Below, one piece after another: positions 46,091 to 55,500 of a stretch of DNA of 60,904 nt (the stretch's first letter is position 1; each line of letters begins with the position of its first letter). The notes below the pieces were generated by a model that worked only from the letters and a program-made list of their open reading frames with translations, was not told the origin of the DNA and did not search any database. A program made the translations under genes and the position numbers. Origin of the DNA: Nonomuraea sp. MG754425 (lineage in GTDB: Bacteria > Actinomycetota > Actinomycetes > Streptosporangiales > Streptosporangiaceae); assembly GCF_021699195.1 (NCBI RefSeq), contig NZ_SSXE01000056.1, forward strand, positions 1 through 60,904. The letters run 5' to 3'.

Positions 46091-46132
46091 CTCCTAAAGC
46101 GGGTGCCGCAGGTTCGAATCCTGCCGGGGGCA
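46091..46132 (+). repeat. tRNA-Arg(CCU) 3' fragment, copy 2
   Basis: Same 42 bases as at 26689-26730, from the anticodon loop to the discriminator base. Three base pairs of the anticodon stem (GCT/AGC) are kept to the left; the rest of the tRNA 5' half is absent. Confidence 0.88.
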
Positions 46133-46313
46133 CTCACCTAGATCGCCATTTCAGGCCCCTGACCTGCGGTTTCACAGCCGCAGGTCTTTTGTTTGTGTCC
46201 TTCGTAGGCAGCAGGCAGTGCCCGCATGCAACCGTAAGACCATGATCAGGGGATATACGCGGGATGATCTTGATGATGTTTCCCCAGGTCGGACCACATT
46301 TTAGGCCGCCACG
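46133..46313. repeat. Repeated tRNA-downstream flank, copy 2, left part
   Basis: Matches 26731-26908 nearly base for base, including the terminator hairpin. It stops at CCACG (46309-46313), where the IS21-family element is inserted, and continues on the other side at 48166. Confidence 0.88.
46161..46190 (+). terminator. Rho-independent terminator, copy 2
   Basis: Same 9-bp stem and 8-nt loop plus TTTT as at 26759-26788, 28 bp after the tRNA fragment. Confidence 0.8.
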
Positions 46314-46381
46314 TGTCAACGACGGCCGAATTCTGACCCCCTGACGACGGTTGAATCTTGACCCCCTGATGTTGTCGTTGG

Positions 46382-47218
46382 CTACTGCTCGTGCTCGGGT
46401 CGGGCTGGTGGGATCCGGCCCAGATCTCGGTTCTTCAGCCGGTAGCTGTCTCCCTTCAGCGAGATCACTTCCGCGTGGTGGACGAGGCGGTCGATCATGG
46501 CGGCGGCGACCACGTCGTCGCCGAACACCTCGCCCCAGCGGCCAAACGGCTTGTTGGATGTGACGATCAGCGAGGCCCGCTCATAGCGGCTGGAGACGAG
46601 CTGGAAGAACAGGTTGGCGGCCTCGGGCTCGAACGGGATGTAGCCGACCTCGTCCACGATCAGGACAGGGATGCGGGCTAGTTTGACCAGTTCGTCCTGC
46701 AAGCGACCGGCGGCGTGGGCGTCGGCCAGGCGGGCGACCCACCCGGCGGCGGTGGCGAAGGCGACCCGGTGTCCGGCCTGGCAGGCGCGGATCCCCAGCC
46801 CGATGGACAGGTGCGTCTTGCCGGTGCCGGGCGGGCCGAGGAAGACCACGTTCTCCCGAGCGGTGACGAAGTCCAGCGTGCTCAGGTGAGCGATGGCCTC
46901 GCGTTTGAGCGAGCGCTGATGGTCGTAGTCGAAGTCCTCCAGGGCTTTGCGGGCTGGGAAGCGGGCGGCGCGGATGCGGGCCTCGCCGCCGTGGGAGTCG
47001 CGTGCAGTCACCTCACGTTGCAGGCAGGCGGCCAGGAACTCCTCATGCGTCCACGCTTCGGCCCGAGCTCGTTCGGCCAGCCGTTCAACGGCGGCGGCCA
47101 GCGACGGCGCCTTCAGTACCCGGGTCAGGTAGGCCAGCTCGGCGGCGACGTTGCGCCCGCTCGCGACCGCCGTCGCGGCGGTGGCGGTGGTGGCGGCGGC
47201 GCTGGTTCGTGCGGCCAT
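46382..47218 (-). CDS. istB: IstB ATPase, IS21 transposition helper
   Basis: A 278-aa DnaA-like AAA+ helper that loads the IstA transposase on target DNA. Visible: Walker A FLGPPGTGKTHLSIG, Walker B VLIVDEVGYIPFE and the sensor VTSNKPFGRWGEV. The N terminus (ELAYLTRVLKAPSLAAAVER) is the IstB-specific helical domain. Start ATG at 47216-47218, its A shared with the istA TGA, as in other IS21 elements. It looks intact although its partner is broken. Confidence 0.9.
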   Translation of the reverse strand: MAARTSAAATTATAATAVASGRNVAAELAYLTRVLKAPSLAAAVERLAERARAEAWTHEEFLAACLQREVTARDSHGGEARIRAARFPARKALEDFDYDHQRSLKREAIAHLSTLDFVTARENVVFLGPPGTGKTHLSIGLGIRACQAGHRVAFATAAGWVARLADAHAAGRLQDELVKLARIPVLIVDEVGYIPFEPEAANLFFQLVSSRYERASLIVTSNKPFGRWGEVFGDDVVAAAMIDRLVHHAEVISLKGDSYRLKNRDLGRIPPARPEHEQ

Positions 47219-48113
47219 CACGCCACCCCTTCTTGGAGGTCGAGCAGCGCGTCGTAGTCGCTGAGCCGGCGTTGTTCCACCTCGGTGTCGATCGGCGTGG
47301 CCACCCTCGGCAGCCGTGCCGCGCGCAGCGTCGCCGCGGCTTGGGCGTGGGCGGGGTCGGTGAGCGTCTGATGGACGTCCCAGCAGCGCTGATGCCGGGC
47401 CACCACCTGGCCGGCGCAGGTCACCGTGACATGTTCCAGGTCGGCGACGACCTCGACCAGGCGGCCGATCACGGACGGGTGGACGGAGTAGTCGTTGGAG
47501 GCGACGCGCACGTAGTGATCGCGCGCCAGCCGGGTCGCGCTGCGCCAGCCCACGGTCGGCGGCACCGGCGGCAACGCGACCATCGCCGCCCGATCCGCGC
47601 CGATCCGATCGGCCGGGCGGCAGTCCAGGCGCCGATGATGGCGCTGGTTGGCCCGCTGCAGCCAACTCTCCAGCTGAGTGTTGAAGTCGTGTGGGCCGGT
47701 GAAGGCCCGGCCCGGCATGAAGGAGGTCTCCAGATAGCCGTTGGCCCGCTCCACCAGGCCCTTGGCCTCCGGATCGGCCGGCCGGCACTGCAGGATGCGG
47801 GCGCCCAAAGTGCCGCGGAAGGCCTCGGCGTCCTGGGTGAGCTGCGGACGGCCGCGCTTCCACCCTCCGATGGCCCCCTCGTTGTCCCACACCAGCGTCT
47901 TCGGCGTTGCGCCGAGCAGCGACAGCAGCGCCACATCCCGGCGAACAGGTCCCCCGCCGCGCGAGAGGGCAGCATCCGGGCCAGCAGCCAACGCGAGTAA
48001 CCGCAGACCAGCACCAGCACCAGCAGGCTCATCCCCCGATCAGGGCCGACCGGGATACGCGCCGGCGGGAACCACAGATCGCACTGCGCGAGTTCGCCCG
48101 GCTGGTAGCTGGT
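47218..48113 (-). pseudogene. istA: istA transposase, decapitated and frameshifted
   Basis: The reading begins TSYQPGELAQCDLWFPPARI near 48113 (first catalytic Asp in CDLW). It continues LLVLVLVCGYSRWLLARM, then changes frame near 47935 into LLSLLGATPKTLVWDNEGAI (second Asp) and KGLVERANGYLE (Glu). The N-terminal helix-turn-helix region of about 130 residues is missing: the inverted repeat is followed almost directly by the catalytic core. So there is an internal deletion plus one frameshift. Confidence 0.85.
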
Positions 48114-48165
48114 CCGCGAAGATTTCGGCCGTCGCCTGGGGGTCAGTATTCACGCGACGTCGACA

Positions 48166-48392
48166 CCACGTTCGCCGGTACCCGCTTCCAGCCGCGCGGC
48201 ATGGGTCGAACACAGCCAGCCTGATCGTGCCAAATATGTGCGTAACTCCGCTTGAAGTCCACACTCACCGGCCCAGTACGTGGCCGCTCCGGCGACAATG
48301 GTGGTCGCCAGCACCCAGCCAGCCGCGATCAGCCCGCAAGAGAGCCACTGCGTCGCTCCTCCTGGGGTGAACGCCGACTGCTGGCCCAGATC
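48166..48392. repeat. Repeated tRNA-downstream flank, copy 2, right part
   Basis: Matches 26904-27136, including the 3' end of the membrane-protein gene (minus strand DLGQQSAFTPGGATQWLSCG). Identity stops abruptly after CTGCTGGCCCAGATC at 48392, where an IS3 remnant begins. Confidence 0.85.
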
Positions 48393-48393
48393 G

Positions 48394-49137
48394 AAGCCCG
48401 AGCAAGCCGATGGAGGGCCTTCCCCCACGGAAGTGGACACGCGGTGGGGTGTCATGGGCTGGAAGCTGTCGGAGAACACCGTGGCCAGGCGGATGGCCGG
48501 ACTCGGCTTGGCCGGCCGCAGGCCGAAGAAGCCGCGTTCGCTGACCCGGCAGGGCAAGCGGCCGGCCGCGCCGGATCTGGTCCGCCGGAAGTTCGACGCG
48601 GTCGCGCCGGACGTGTTGTGGTGCGGTGATGTGACGCAGATCGACACCGATGAGGGCAAGTTGTACCTGGCCACGGCGGAGGATCTGTTCTCGCGCCGGC
48701 TACTTGGCTACGCCATGTCCGGACACCATGATGCGGCGCTGACGGTGGCCTCGCTGCAGATGGCCGTGGTCACGCGTGGTGGTGACGTGGACGGGGTGAT
48801 TTTTCACTCCGATCGCGGCTCGGAATATACGGCTGCCCGCTACCAGGCCGAATGCCGCAAGCACGGGATGGTGCAGTCGATGGGCCGGGTCGGGTGCGCG
48901 CTCGACAACGCCGCCTCGGAAGCGTTCAACAGCACCCTGAAGGTCGAGTTCGTACATCGCCACCGCTTCCGCACCCGCGCGGAGGCCCGACTGAAGATCG
49001 CGACCTGGATCGCGGACTTCTACAACATCAACCGCAGGCACAGTGCCAACGACGGGCTGCCGCCTGTCACATTCGAGCGTCAACTGATCGAGAAGCGGCA
49101 AGCATCAACGGCCCTGCTGAGGACCGCTGTGGCATAG
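48394..49137 (+). pseudogene. IS3-family transposase (OrfB), 5'-truncated
   Basis: The coding sequence picks up at WGVMGWKLSENTVARRMAGL and runs to a TAG at 49135-49137. The integrase core is complete: LWCGDVTQI (Asp), IFHSDRGSEYTA (Asp) and NAASEAFNSTLKVE (Glu), ending with FYNINRRHSANDGLPPVTFE. The start of OrfB, OrfA and the left inverted repeat are lost at the junction with the repeated flank at 48393. An apparent ATG at 48280 lies in the flank and is chance. Confidence 0.85.
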
Positions 49138-49170
49138 GACCGTCTCCACACTTTGAGGGGATTGACAGAG

Positions 49171-49204
49171 CGAGGGTGACGATTTTCGGAAATCGTCACC
49201 CTCG
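49171..49204. terminator. Strong hairpin terminator between IS3 remnant and toxin operon
   Basis: A perfect 15-bp stem (CGAGGGTGACGATTT and its complement) with a TCGG tetraloop. It lies between the end of the rightward IS3 gene and the end of the leftward toxin operon, so it can stop transcription from both. Confidence 0.82.
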
Positions 49205-49220
49205 TCGTCAACCCGCTCGG

Positions 49221-49250
49221 CGATGCGATGCGATGCGATGGGATGCGACG
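49221..49250. repeat. Tandem pentamer repeat
   Basis: CGATG is repeated four times (49221-49240), followed by the variants GGATG and CGACG. It lies beside the terminator, outside coding sequence. Confidence 0.7.
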
Positions 49251-49259
49251 TGGCCAGGA

Positions 49260-49499
49260 TCAGGACACGGTCCCATCCCCGGCCCGTCTGTGCAAGTCGG
49301 ACCACGCCGGGCTGGAGGCGACCTTCTCCGTCGCTTCCGCCAGCGAGCAGCCCAGCAGGTCAATGACCCCGCGGATGCAATCGACCGGCGTGAACCCGTT
49401 CCTTCTCATGGACCCGATCAGCACGTTGACATCGACGCCCGCCTCCAATTCCTTCTTCGCGTTCGCGAGGAATTCGGCATGCTGTTCCTTGGAGAGCAT
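49260..49499 (-). CDS. Probable immunity protein for the second RHS toxin
   Basis: A 79-aa all-helical protein (MLSKEQHAEFLANAKKELEA...), ATG at 49497-49499, beginning 9 bp after the RHS toxin gene on the same strand, with GAGAG just upstream. Size and position are those of a cognate immunity gene for the toxin's C-terminal domain. Followed by the terminator hairpin at 49171-49204, so it closes the operon. Family not recognised. Confidence 0.7.
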   Translation of the reverse strand: MLSKEQHAEFLANAKKELEAGVDVNVLIGSMRRNGFTPVDCIRGVIDLLGCSLAEATEKVASSPAWSDLHRRAGDGTVS

Positions 49500-49508
49500 T
49501 CTCTTCGC

Positions 49509-52500
49509 CTAGCTGTCTGCGCCCGGCACCTTGAATTCGAGATCCGGCCGGTGCCCGACCGGGCCCGTGACGCGTACTCCGCGAACGCGCAGGGACTTGA
49601 ATCCCTGAGCGCCCAGCGCCGGAAGAAGGACCTTGCGTACTTCACGGAGCAAGAGACCCGCGCCTCCCGTTCCGAGCGATCCACGTGCCATGTCACCCGT
49701 CGTGCCGAAGATCGCGATGTCCGACAAGGTCACCTGCCCATTTTCGATACTTACCGTAGCCAATATCTCGATCTTGCCTTGAGGCGTGTCGATGGTGTGG
49801 TAAAGCATCTTGCCATGGGCGAGGTTGTCGATACCGCAAAGATCGTCGTTGTGGACGAGTGCGTCGGCGCCTCCGACGGCCACGTGGTAGGTGGAGGAGC
49901 CGGCGACATCCAGGTTGTAGACACGCTGATCGCTGCTGGAACTCTTGGCGATGGCGCTCACCTGCACGTACGTACCGGCGCTGGTACGCAGCCACGAGCC
50001 GGCCGACAGATCCCCCGCCTCGACCCATGCGCGCTGGTCCGGTGACCAGAAGGGGTGCTCGCTGGTGGCGACGACCACACCCACGCCGTCACCGCGCTCG
50101 CCGTCCGTGTCGACCGTGACCTGGACGAGGTTCTTGGCGCCCTTGCCGGCGATCACCGCGATGACCCGCTCCGCCCGCGTCTGACCGGACTTGGGATCGG
50201 TGGCGAGGACCATGTCGCCAGTGGCTACCTCTTCGATCGGTTTCCGGGATCCGTCGGCCATCACCACCAGGGTTCCGGGCGTGAAGCTGTTCTTCCGGCC
50301 TATCGGGCAGGACTTGCCCACCCCCAGCGCCTCGGTCGCGCTCTGCACCTTTCTCGCGGCGAGCTTGAGCCGGTCCTTCGCCGCGAGCCAGTTCTTGAAG
50401 GCGCTGATGGCGTCGCCGGCGTGTTTCCAGACTCTCTTGCCGAGCTCGTACGCCTTCTTCCACTTCCATGGCAGGGCGTACTTCGCAGCGAGCTTGCCTG
50501 CGAGACCGCCCGCGAGCGAACCCAGGATGTTGAGCGCGGTCTCGCCACAGGCGCCCAGGTCCCCGCTGGCGAAGCACTTGATGCCAGCGGTGATGCCGAG
50601 CTCGTCGGCCGCGATCTTCGCCAGGGCCATCACAGAGTCGATCAGTGCCTTGAGCTGACGGTCCACCTCGCCCTGGGCCGCTCTGGCCTCGGCTTCGGCC
50701 TGACGTTTGCGCTGCACTTTGCAGGCCGCGCTCTTGGGCTTGGCGCACGCGTCGACCGGCCCGACATCGTCGATGACCTTCAGCCCCGAGGGGTCGGAGG
50801 CGCCGATCGGGTTGTTCCCGGCGTAGGAGTAAGGGTTGCTCCATTGCGGTTTGGACAGGTCGAGCAAGGGATCGGTGGAGACGAACTTGCCGATTCTCGG
50901 GTCGTAGTATCGGGCCGACAGGTAGTCGAGGCCGGTTGATTCGTCCTCGGTCTTGCCGAGGAAGCCGCGGTCGGTGAACAGCAGATCGTCCTGGCCGCGG
51001 CGCTGCCCGTACGGGCGATACCTCTCCCGGGCGACCTGGCCGGTGGCGTCGTCGATGGCGAGTTGGGTCGAACCGTGCAACCCGGAGGCCATCCACTTCA
51101 CACCTGCGGCGGTCCGCATCGCGACCACCGTGCCGTCGGGACCCGAGTAGTAGCGGGTGGCCTGGGCGACTCCGCCAACGGCGCGGATCTCCATCGTCCC
51201 TAGGTACAGGGTGGACGAGCCGTCAGGGTCACGCCGAATCAGCCGCTCACCTTCAGCGTCGTAGACCATGGACGTCTCAGCGCCATCGACTGTGGCCTTT
51301 TCCATCTGGCCGAGGGAGTCCCAGGTGAAGGTGGCCTGCTTGTTGTCCACGGTGCGGGTGACGAGCTGGCCGGCGTCGTCGTAGCCGTACGTGTCGGTCC
51401 CGCCGGGGTCGGTGATCGAAGTGACGGCGTTGGGCCGTACGGACGATGCTCCGGCGGGCGGGTAGCCATAGGTGGAGGTCACGCCGTTGTCGCTGGCGGA
51501 GGTCATGTTCCCGACGGCGTCGTAGGCGAAGGACTGGCTGTAGGGGTCAGGCCCCTGGTTGTCGGCGGACGCGGCGCAGGAGGCGCCGGTCGTGGTGTAG
51601 GCGGAGGTCAGCCGGTTCAGGCCGTCATAGCCGAAGCACTCCGCCTGCCCGGAAGTCGCGTCCTTGATCGTGCTTATCTGGCCACCCTTGCTGTAGGTGA
51701 AGTTGTCGTCCTGGGCGACCTGCGAGCCGGAGGTGGTGGTGAGGCGGTTGAGCCAGCCGGTACCTTCATCCCAGGTGAACGTGCGCCTGACCTGGGAGTT
51801 GGCGCCGTATTCGCGCTCGTTGAGCCGAGCGGTCGCCGAGTAAACGCTCTCCTTGACGTAGGTGGTCCCGCTCGCGTAGTCGGACGTCAGGCTGCTGGGC
51901 AGACCCAGATCGGTGTAACCGAGGGCGAGCTTCTCAGCCGGGAGATCGCCCTTGCCAGGTGCCCCTTGCTCTACCAGGTGCCCCGCCACGTCATATTTGG
52001 CGGTGAACTCATAGTCGCCCGCGAGGGCTCCTTCAGAGGTAGGGATGGTGACCTTGGTGGCAGTGGCCCGGTAGGAGCTGTCCAGGGCCAGGACCCTCTC
52101 CGTGTACGCGTTGCCACCGACGTATCGCGTCGAGGATGACGGGTACCCCTTGGCGACCTCGTCGTAGGTCCACTCGGTGAGCTTCGTCCCGTTCTGCGGA
52201 TCTCCCTGCCATTGGCTGGTGCGCCTTCCGAGGTCGTCATAGACGTTCGAGACCTTGGTGCCGTTACCGTCGATGCTCCACGCGAGCCTTCCTACGGCGT
52301 CGTAGCCGTAGGAAGCACTGCCCGAGTCACGGTCGCTCGCGGCTGTGCGGCGGCCAAGCCAGTCGTAGCTCGCCGTACGGGAGTTGCCGTTGGCATCGGT
52401 GATCGTGGAGAGGTTGCCGGCGGCGTTGTAGGTGTAGGTGGTGTCGTGGTGGGTGGCGGCGTCCTTCCACTCCTCGGTCTTGATCGTGCGGTCGAAGACG

Positions 52501-55500
52501 TCGGAGACGGTGGCCGTCTTGCCGCCGACCGGTGGCGTGACCTCGACCCGGTCCAGGCCCGGGTAGGCGGTTACAGTCCGGCGGAACTCGGCGGCAAGGT
52601 GATACTCGATGGCCGCGGTAGGCCGTTCCATGCTGTCGTAGACCTTCTTGGTCCACGAAGGAAGCGTGGTCAGCGCCGGGTTGAGCAGACCGCTGCCCGG
52701 ATCGGCGGCGTTGTGCACGGGCTGGGAGGTCGCCGCCGCCAGGCCGCGGGCATCGTACGTGGTCAGCAAGACCACACGACCACCGGCGGGTGAGCTCATC
52801 TGCGTCTCGCGAGGTCGGCCGAAACCGTCGTCGTAGCTGTATGTCGAGATGTACGTGGTGCCGCGCAGGAGCTTGCGCATGGTGGTCCTGGCCGGGGCGG
52901 TGGGCTGGCCCAGGTTGCCGTTGAACGGGATGTCGTAGGCCACCGTCGCGGTCGGGGTTCCCGCGCTCCTGGGCTGGTCCGGCTCCCACAGGGTGGACGT
53001 CCGGCCGAGGGCGTCATAGTCGATCTCCATGGTCTTGCCGTTGGCGTCCACCACCTTGGTGGGAAGACCGTTGCGGTGGGAGGAGAACGTTGTGACGACG
53101 TGATTCTTGGGATTGGTAACCGTCACACCCTGGTGCGGCCAGCCCACCACCGGGCTGTAGGCCGTCGTGGTGACCTTGTTCAGGGCGTCGGTGGCGGTCA
53201 GCGGGCGGCCGTAGTCGTCGTAGGTGTTCTTGGTGGTGGAGATGGTGGTGGCGTTCGCGTAGGAACGGGTCTCTGTGACGTTGCCGTCGCTGGGGGTGTT
53301 GGTGGCGGGGTCGGTGCCGCCGTCGTACAGGGTGATGGCCTTGCCGAGCACGGTGCCGCCGGTGCAGCTGTCGCCGGAGCGTTTCTCCATTACCGAGGGC
53401 AGGCTGGTGATGCCGTTGGCGGGGTTGCGGGCGTAGGTGGTGCTGGTGCATGTGTTGTCCGTGGTCAGCGAGGTGTCGCCGTAGTCGTTGACCGTGGTGG
53501 GCTGGCCGTCGCTGTTGTAGGCGGTGCGCTGGTCGCTCCAGCGCCAGGTGCCGCCGGTGATCTGTTCGCGGGTGCGTTCGCGGGTGCGGTGCACGAAGGC
53601 CGGGTCCAGGACGCCGGGGCCGGTGCCGGTAGAGACGACCTGGTACTCATACCGGGTGGATTCGGCCTCGGTGTAGGCACGCGGGTCGGTGGCCGTCAGT
53701 TTCCAGGTCTGCTCCTGCAGCAGCTGGCCTTGCAGGGCGCGGGAGTCGGTGGCGGTGGTGCCTTCGAAGGTGGTGATGGTGGCGCCGTCGATGCCGCGGT
53801 AGAAGGTGTCGGAGGTGACGGTGTAGCCGTTCGGGTCACTGCCGGAGCCGCGGGTGGTGCGGACGGTGCTGTAGCCGCGCCAGTCGCTGCCCGCAGGGGC
53901 GAGGTCGGGCTGGGCGAAGGCGACAGGGTTGGTCCAGCGCGGAGAGTCAAGATAGTCGTAGCTGGTGACCATGTCGGGCGAGCCGCCGACCAGATCGCGT
54001 TCGACGACCTTCGTCGCGAGTTGTTTGAAGAAGCGGCCCCAGTTCTCCTGGCCGGTCTCCTCGTTGTAGAAGTAGTCGACCTTGTAGCAGTCGCCGGTTG
54101 CGTCGGGTAAGTAGCTGGTGCCGTCGCGGCCCTTGCCGCCGCCGCACGGGTCGGCCTGGCCGTAGGTGACCTCGATCCGGCCGCCCATGCCGTTGCCGAT
54201 CCCGGCCACGCGGGGCACCATCCGCCAGGACAGGAAGTCGGTCCAGTCCGACCAGTTGTCGTACTCCATCCGGCCCGCGACCATGGCGGCGTCGAAGCTG
54301 ACCGGCGGCAGCTTCTGCGCGCTCGTGCCGGCCAGGCCGGTCTGCTGCACGCTGTCCAGCCACAACACCGGGTCATAGGCCGGGCCGAAGTCGGTGCGGG
54401 TGTAAATCCACCGGTAGCGGAAGTCGGTGCGGGTGTCCGGCTCCCACACCCCTGAGGCAGGGTTCTTGGACTCGGTGAGGATCGAGTCGAGCTTGCGGGT
54501 GGAGTAGAACGCGACCGCATCGTTGGTCGTGCAAGACGAGCCGCAGGTCAGGTCGGTCGGCACGTCCAGGCCGCCGCGGTCGGAGGTGGTGAACGTCATC
54601 CGCGAGGTCGGCGTGCTGCCGGACACCTGGGTGTTGTGGCCGTAGCTGATCTGCTTGAGGAAACCGCCCCGATCGTAGGGCAGCGGCACGTAGACCTCGG
54701 AGACACAGTCGGGCATGCAGAAGTAGTTGGTCTCGCGCTCATAGGTGTAGTCGATGACGTTCTCGTTGGCGTCGATCGACTGGTCCAGGTTCCACCGCCA
54801 CACGCCGGTGCAGGTCGGCGGGATCATGTCGTTGAAGTACCGGTCGGCGCACGGCTCGGCGCGCTGGTTGCCGACGTACTGCAACTGCCACTGCGCGTCC
54901 TTGTTGTAGCCGAAGCGGTGGACCTGGCCGTCGCTGGAGGTGACCTTCCAGTACTCCAGGCCGTCCGCACCGCCGGTGAGCTGCTCGATCTTCCAGCCGA
55001 AGTCCGGCACCGTCTTCCACAACCCGCTGGTGCGGTCCTTGACGATCGAGGCCGACCGGCCGGCCAGGTTCAGCACCAGCTCCGACTGGGTGTAGTCCTT
55101 GGTGACGTCGGTGGCCAGCTCGTCGGGTGACTCCCAGCAGACGGCCGAGCCGTAGGGGCCGTTCTCGTCGGCGTGCCAGATCAGCGCGGCGGTGTCGGGG
55201 TCGTACTCGGTCCAGGCGGTGCAGCGGCGGTACTTGCGCTCGATGAACCCGGCCGACAGGTTCCAGCCGATCCCGGTCACGCCGGACTGGTTGTTGGTCC
55301 AGTGGCCCTCGCCGTCCACGGAGGAGGCGTCGTACTGCAGCGACAGGTTCGGCCCGTCACCGACCGGTGACGGCGCCTCCGGCAGCGGGTAGTCGTAGGA
55401 GAAGCCGCCGCCGGACGTGCCGGCCTGCCAGGTGCCGGACGGCTTGAGGTCGGTGGCGCCGAAGTTGCCGTCCGGGCCGGTCATCCCGGCCGCCAGCACG

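Larger units (their letters stand above)
46314..48165 (-). mobile_element. IS21-family element with 5-bp target duplication
   Basis: The left end TGTCAACGACGG and right end (reverse complement TGTCGACGTCGC) continue as imperfect inverted repeats to CTGACCCCC (about 22 of 28 match). CCACG flanks both sides (46309-46313 and 48166-48170), a 5-bp target duplication. Just inside the left end a 26-bp motif is repeated in tandem (46319-46344 and 46344-46369), the multiple terminal repeats that IS21 transposases bind. At 1852 bp it is shorter than usual because istA lost its 5' part. Confidence 0.92.

Noticed and set aside
46382..47890. One 502-aa protein covering istB and more
   Set aside because: The first 224 residues are istA in the wrong frame. 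The IstB protein starts at 47218, coupled to the istA stop.
49221..49250. CRISPR-like repeats
   Set aside because: A 5-bp tandem unit without spacers is a simple repeat. No CRISPR array or cas gene was seen in the window.
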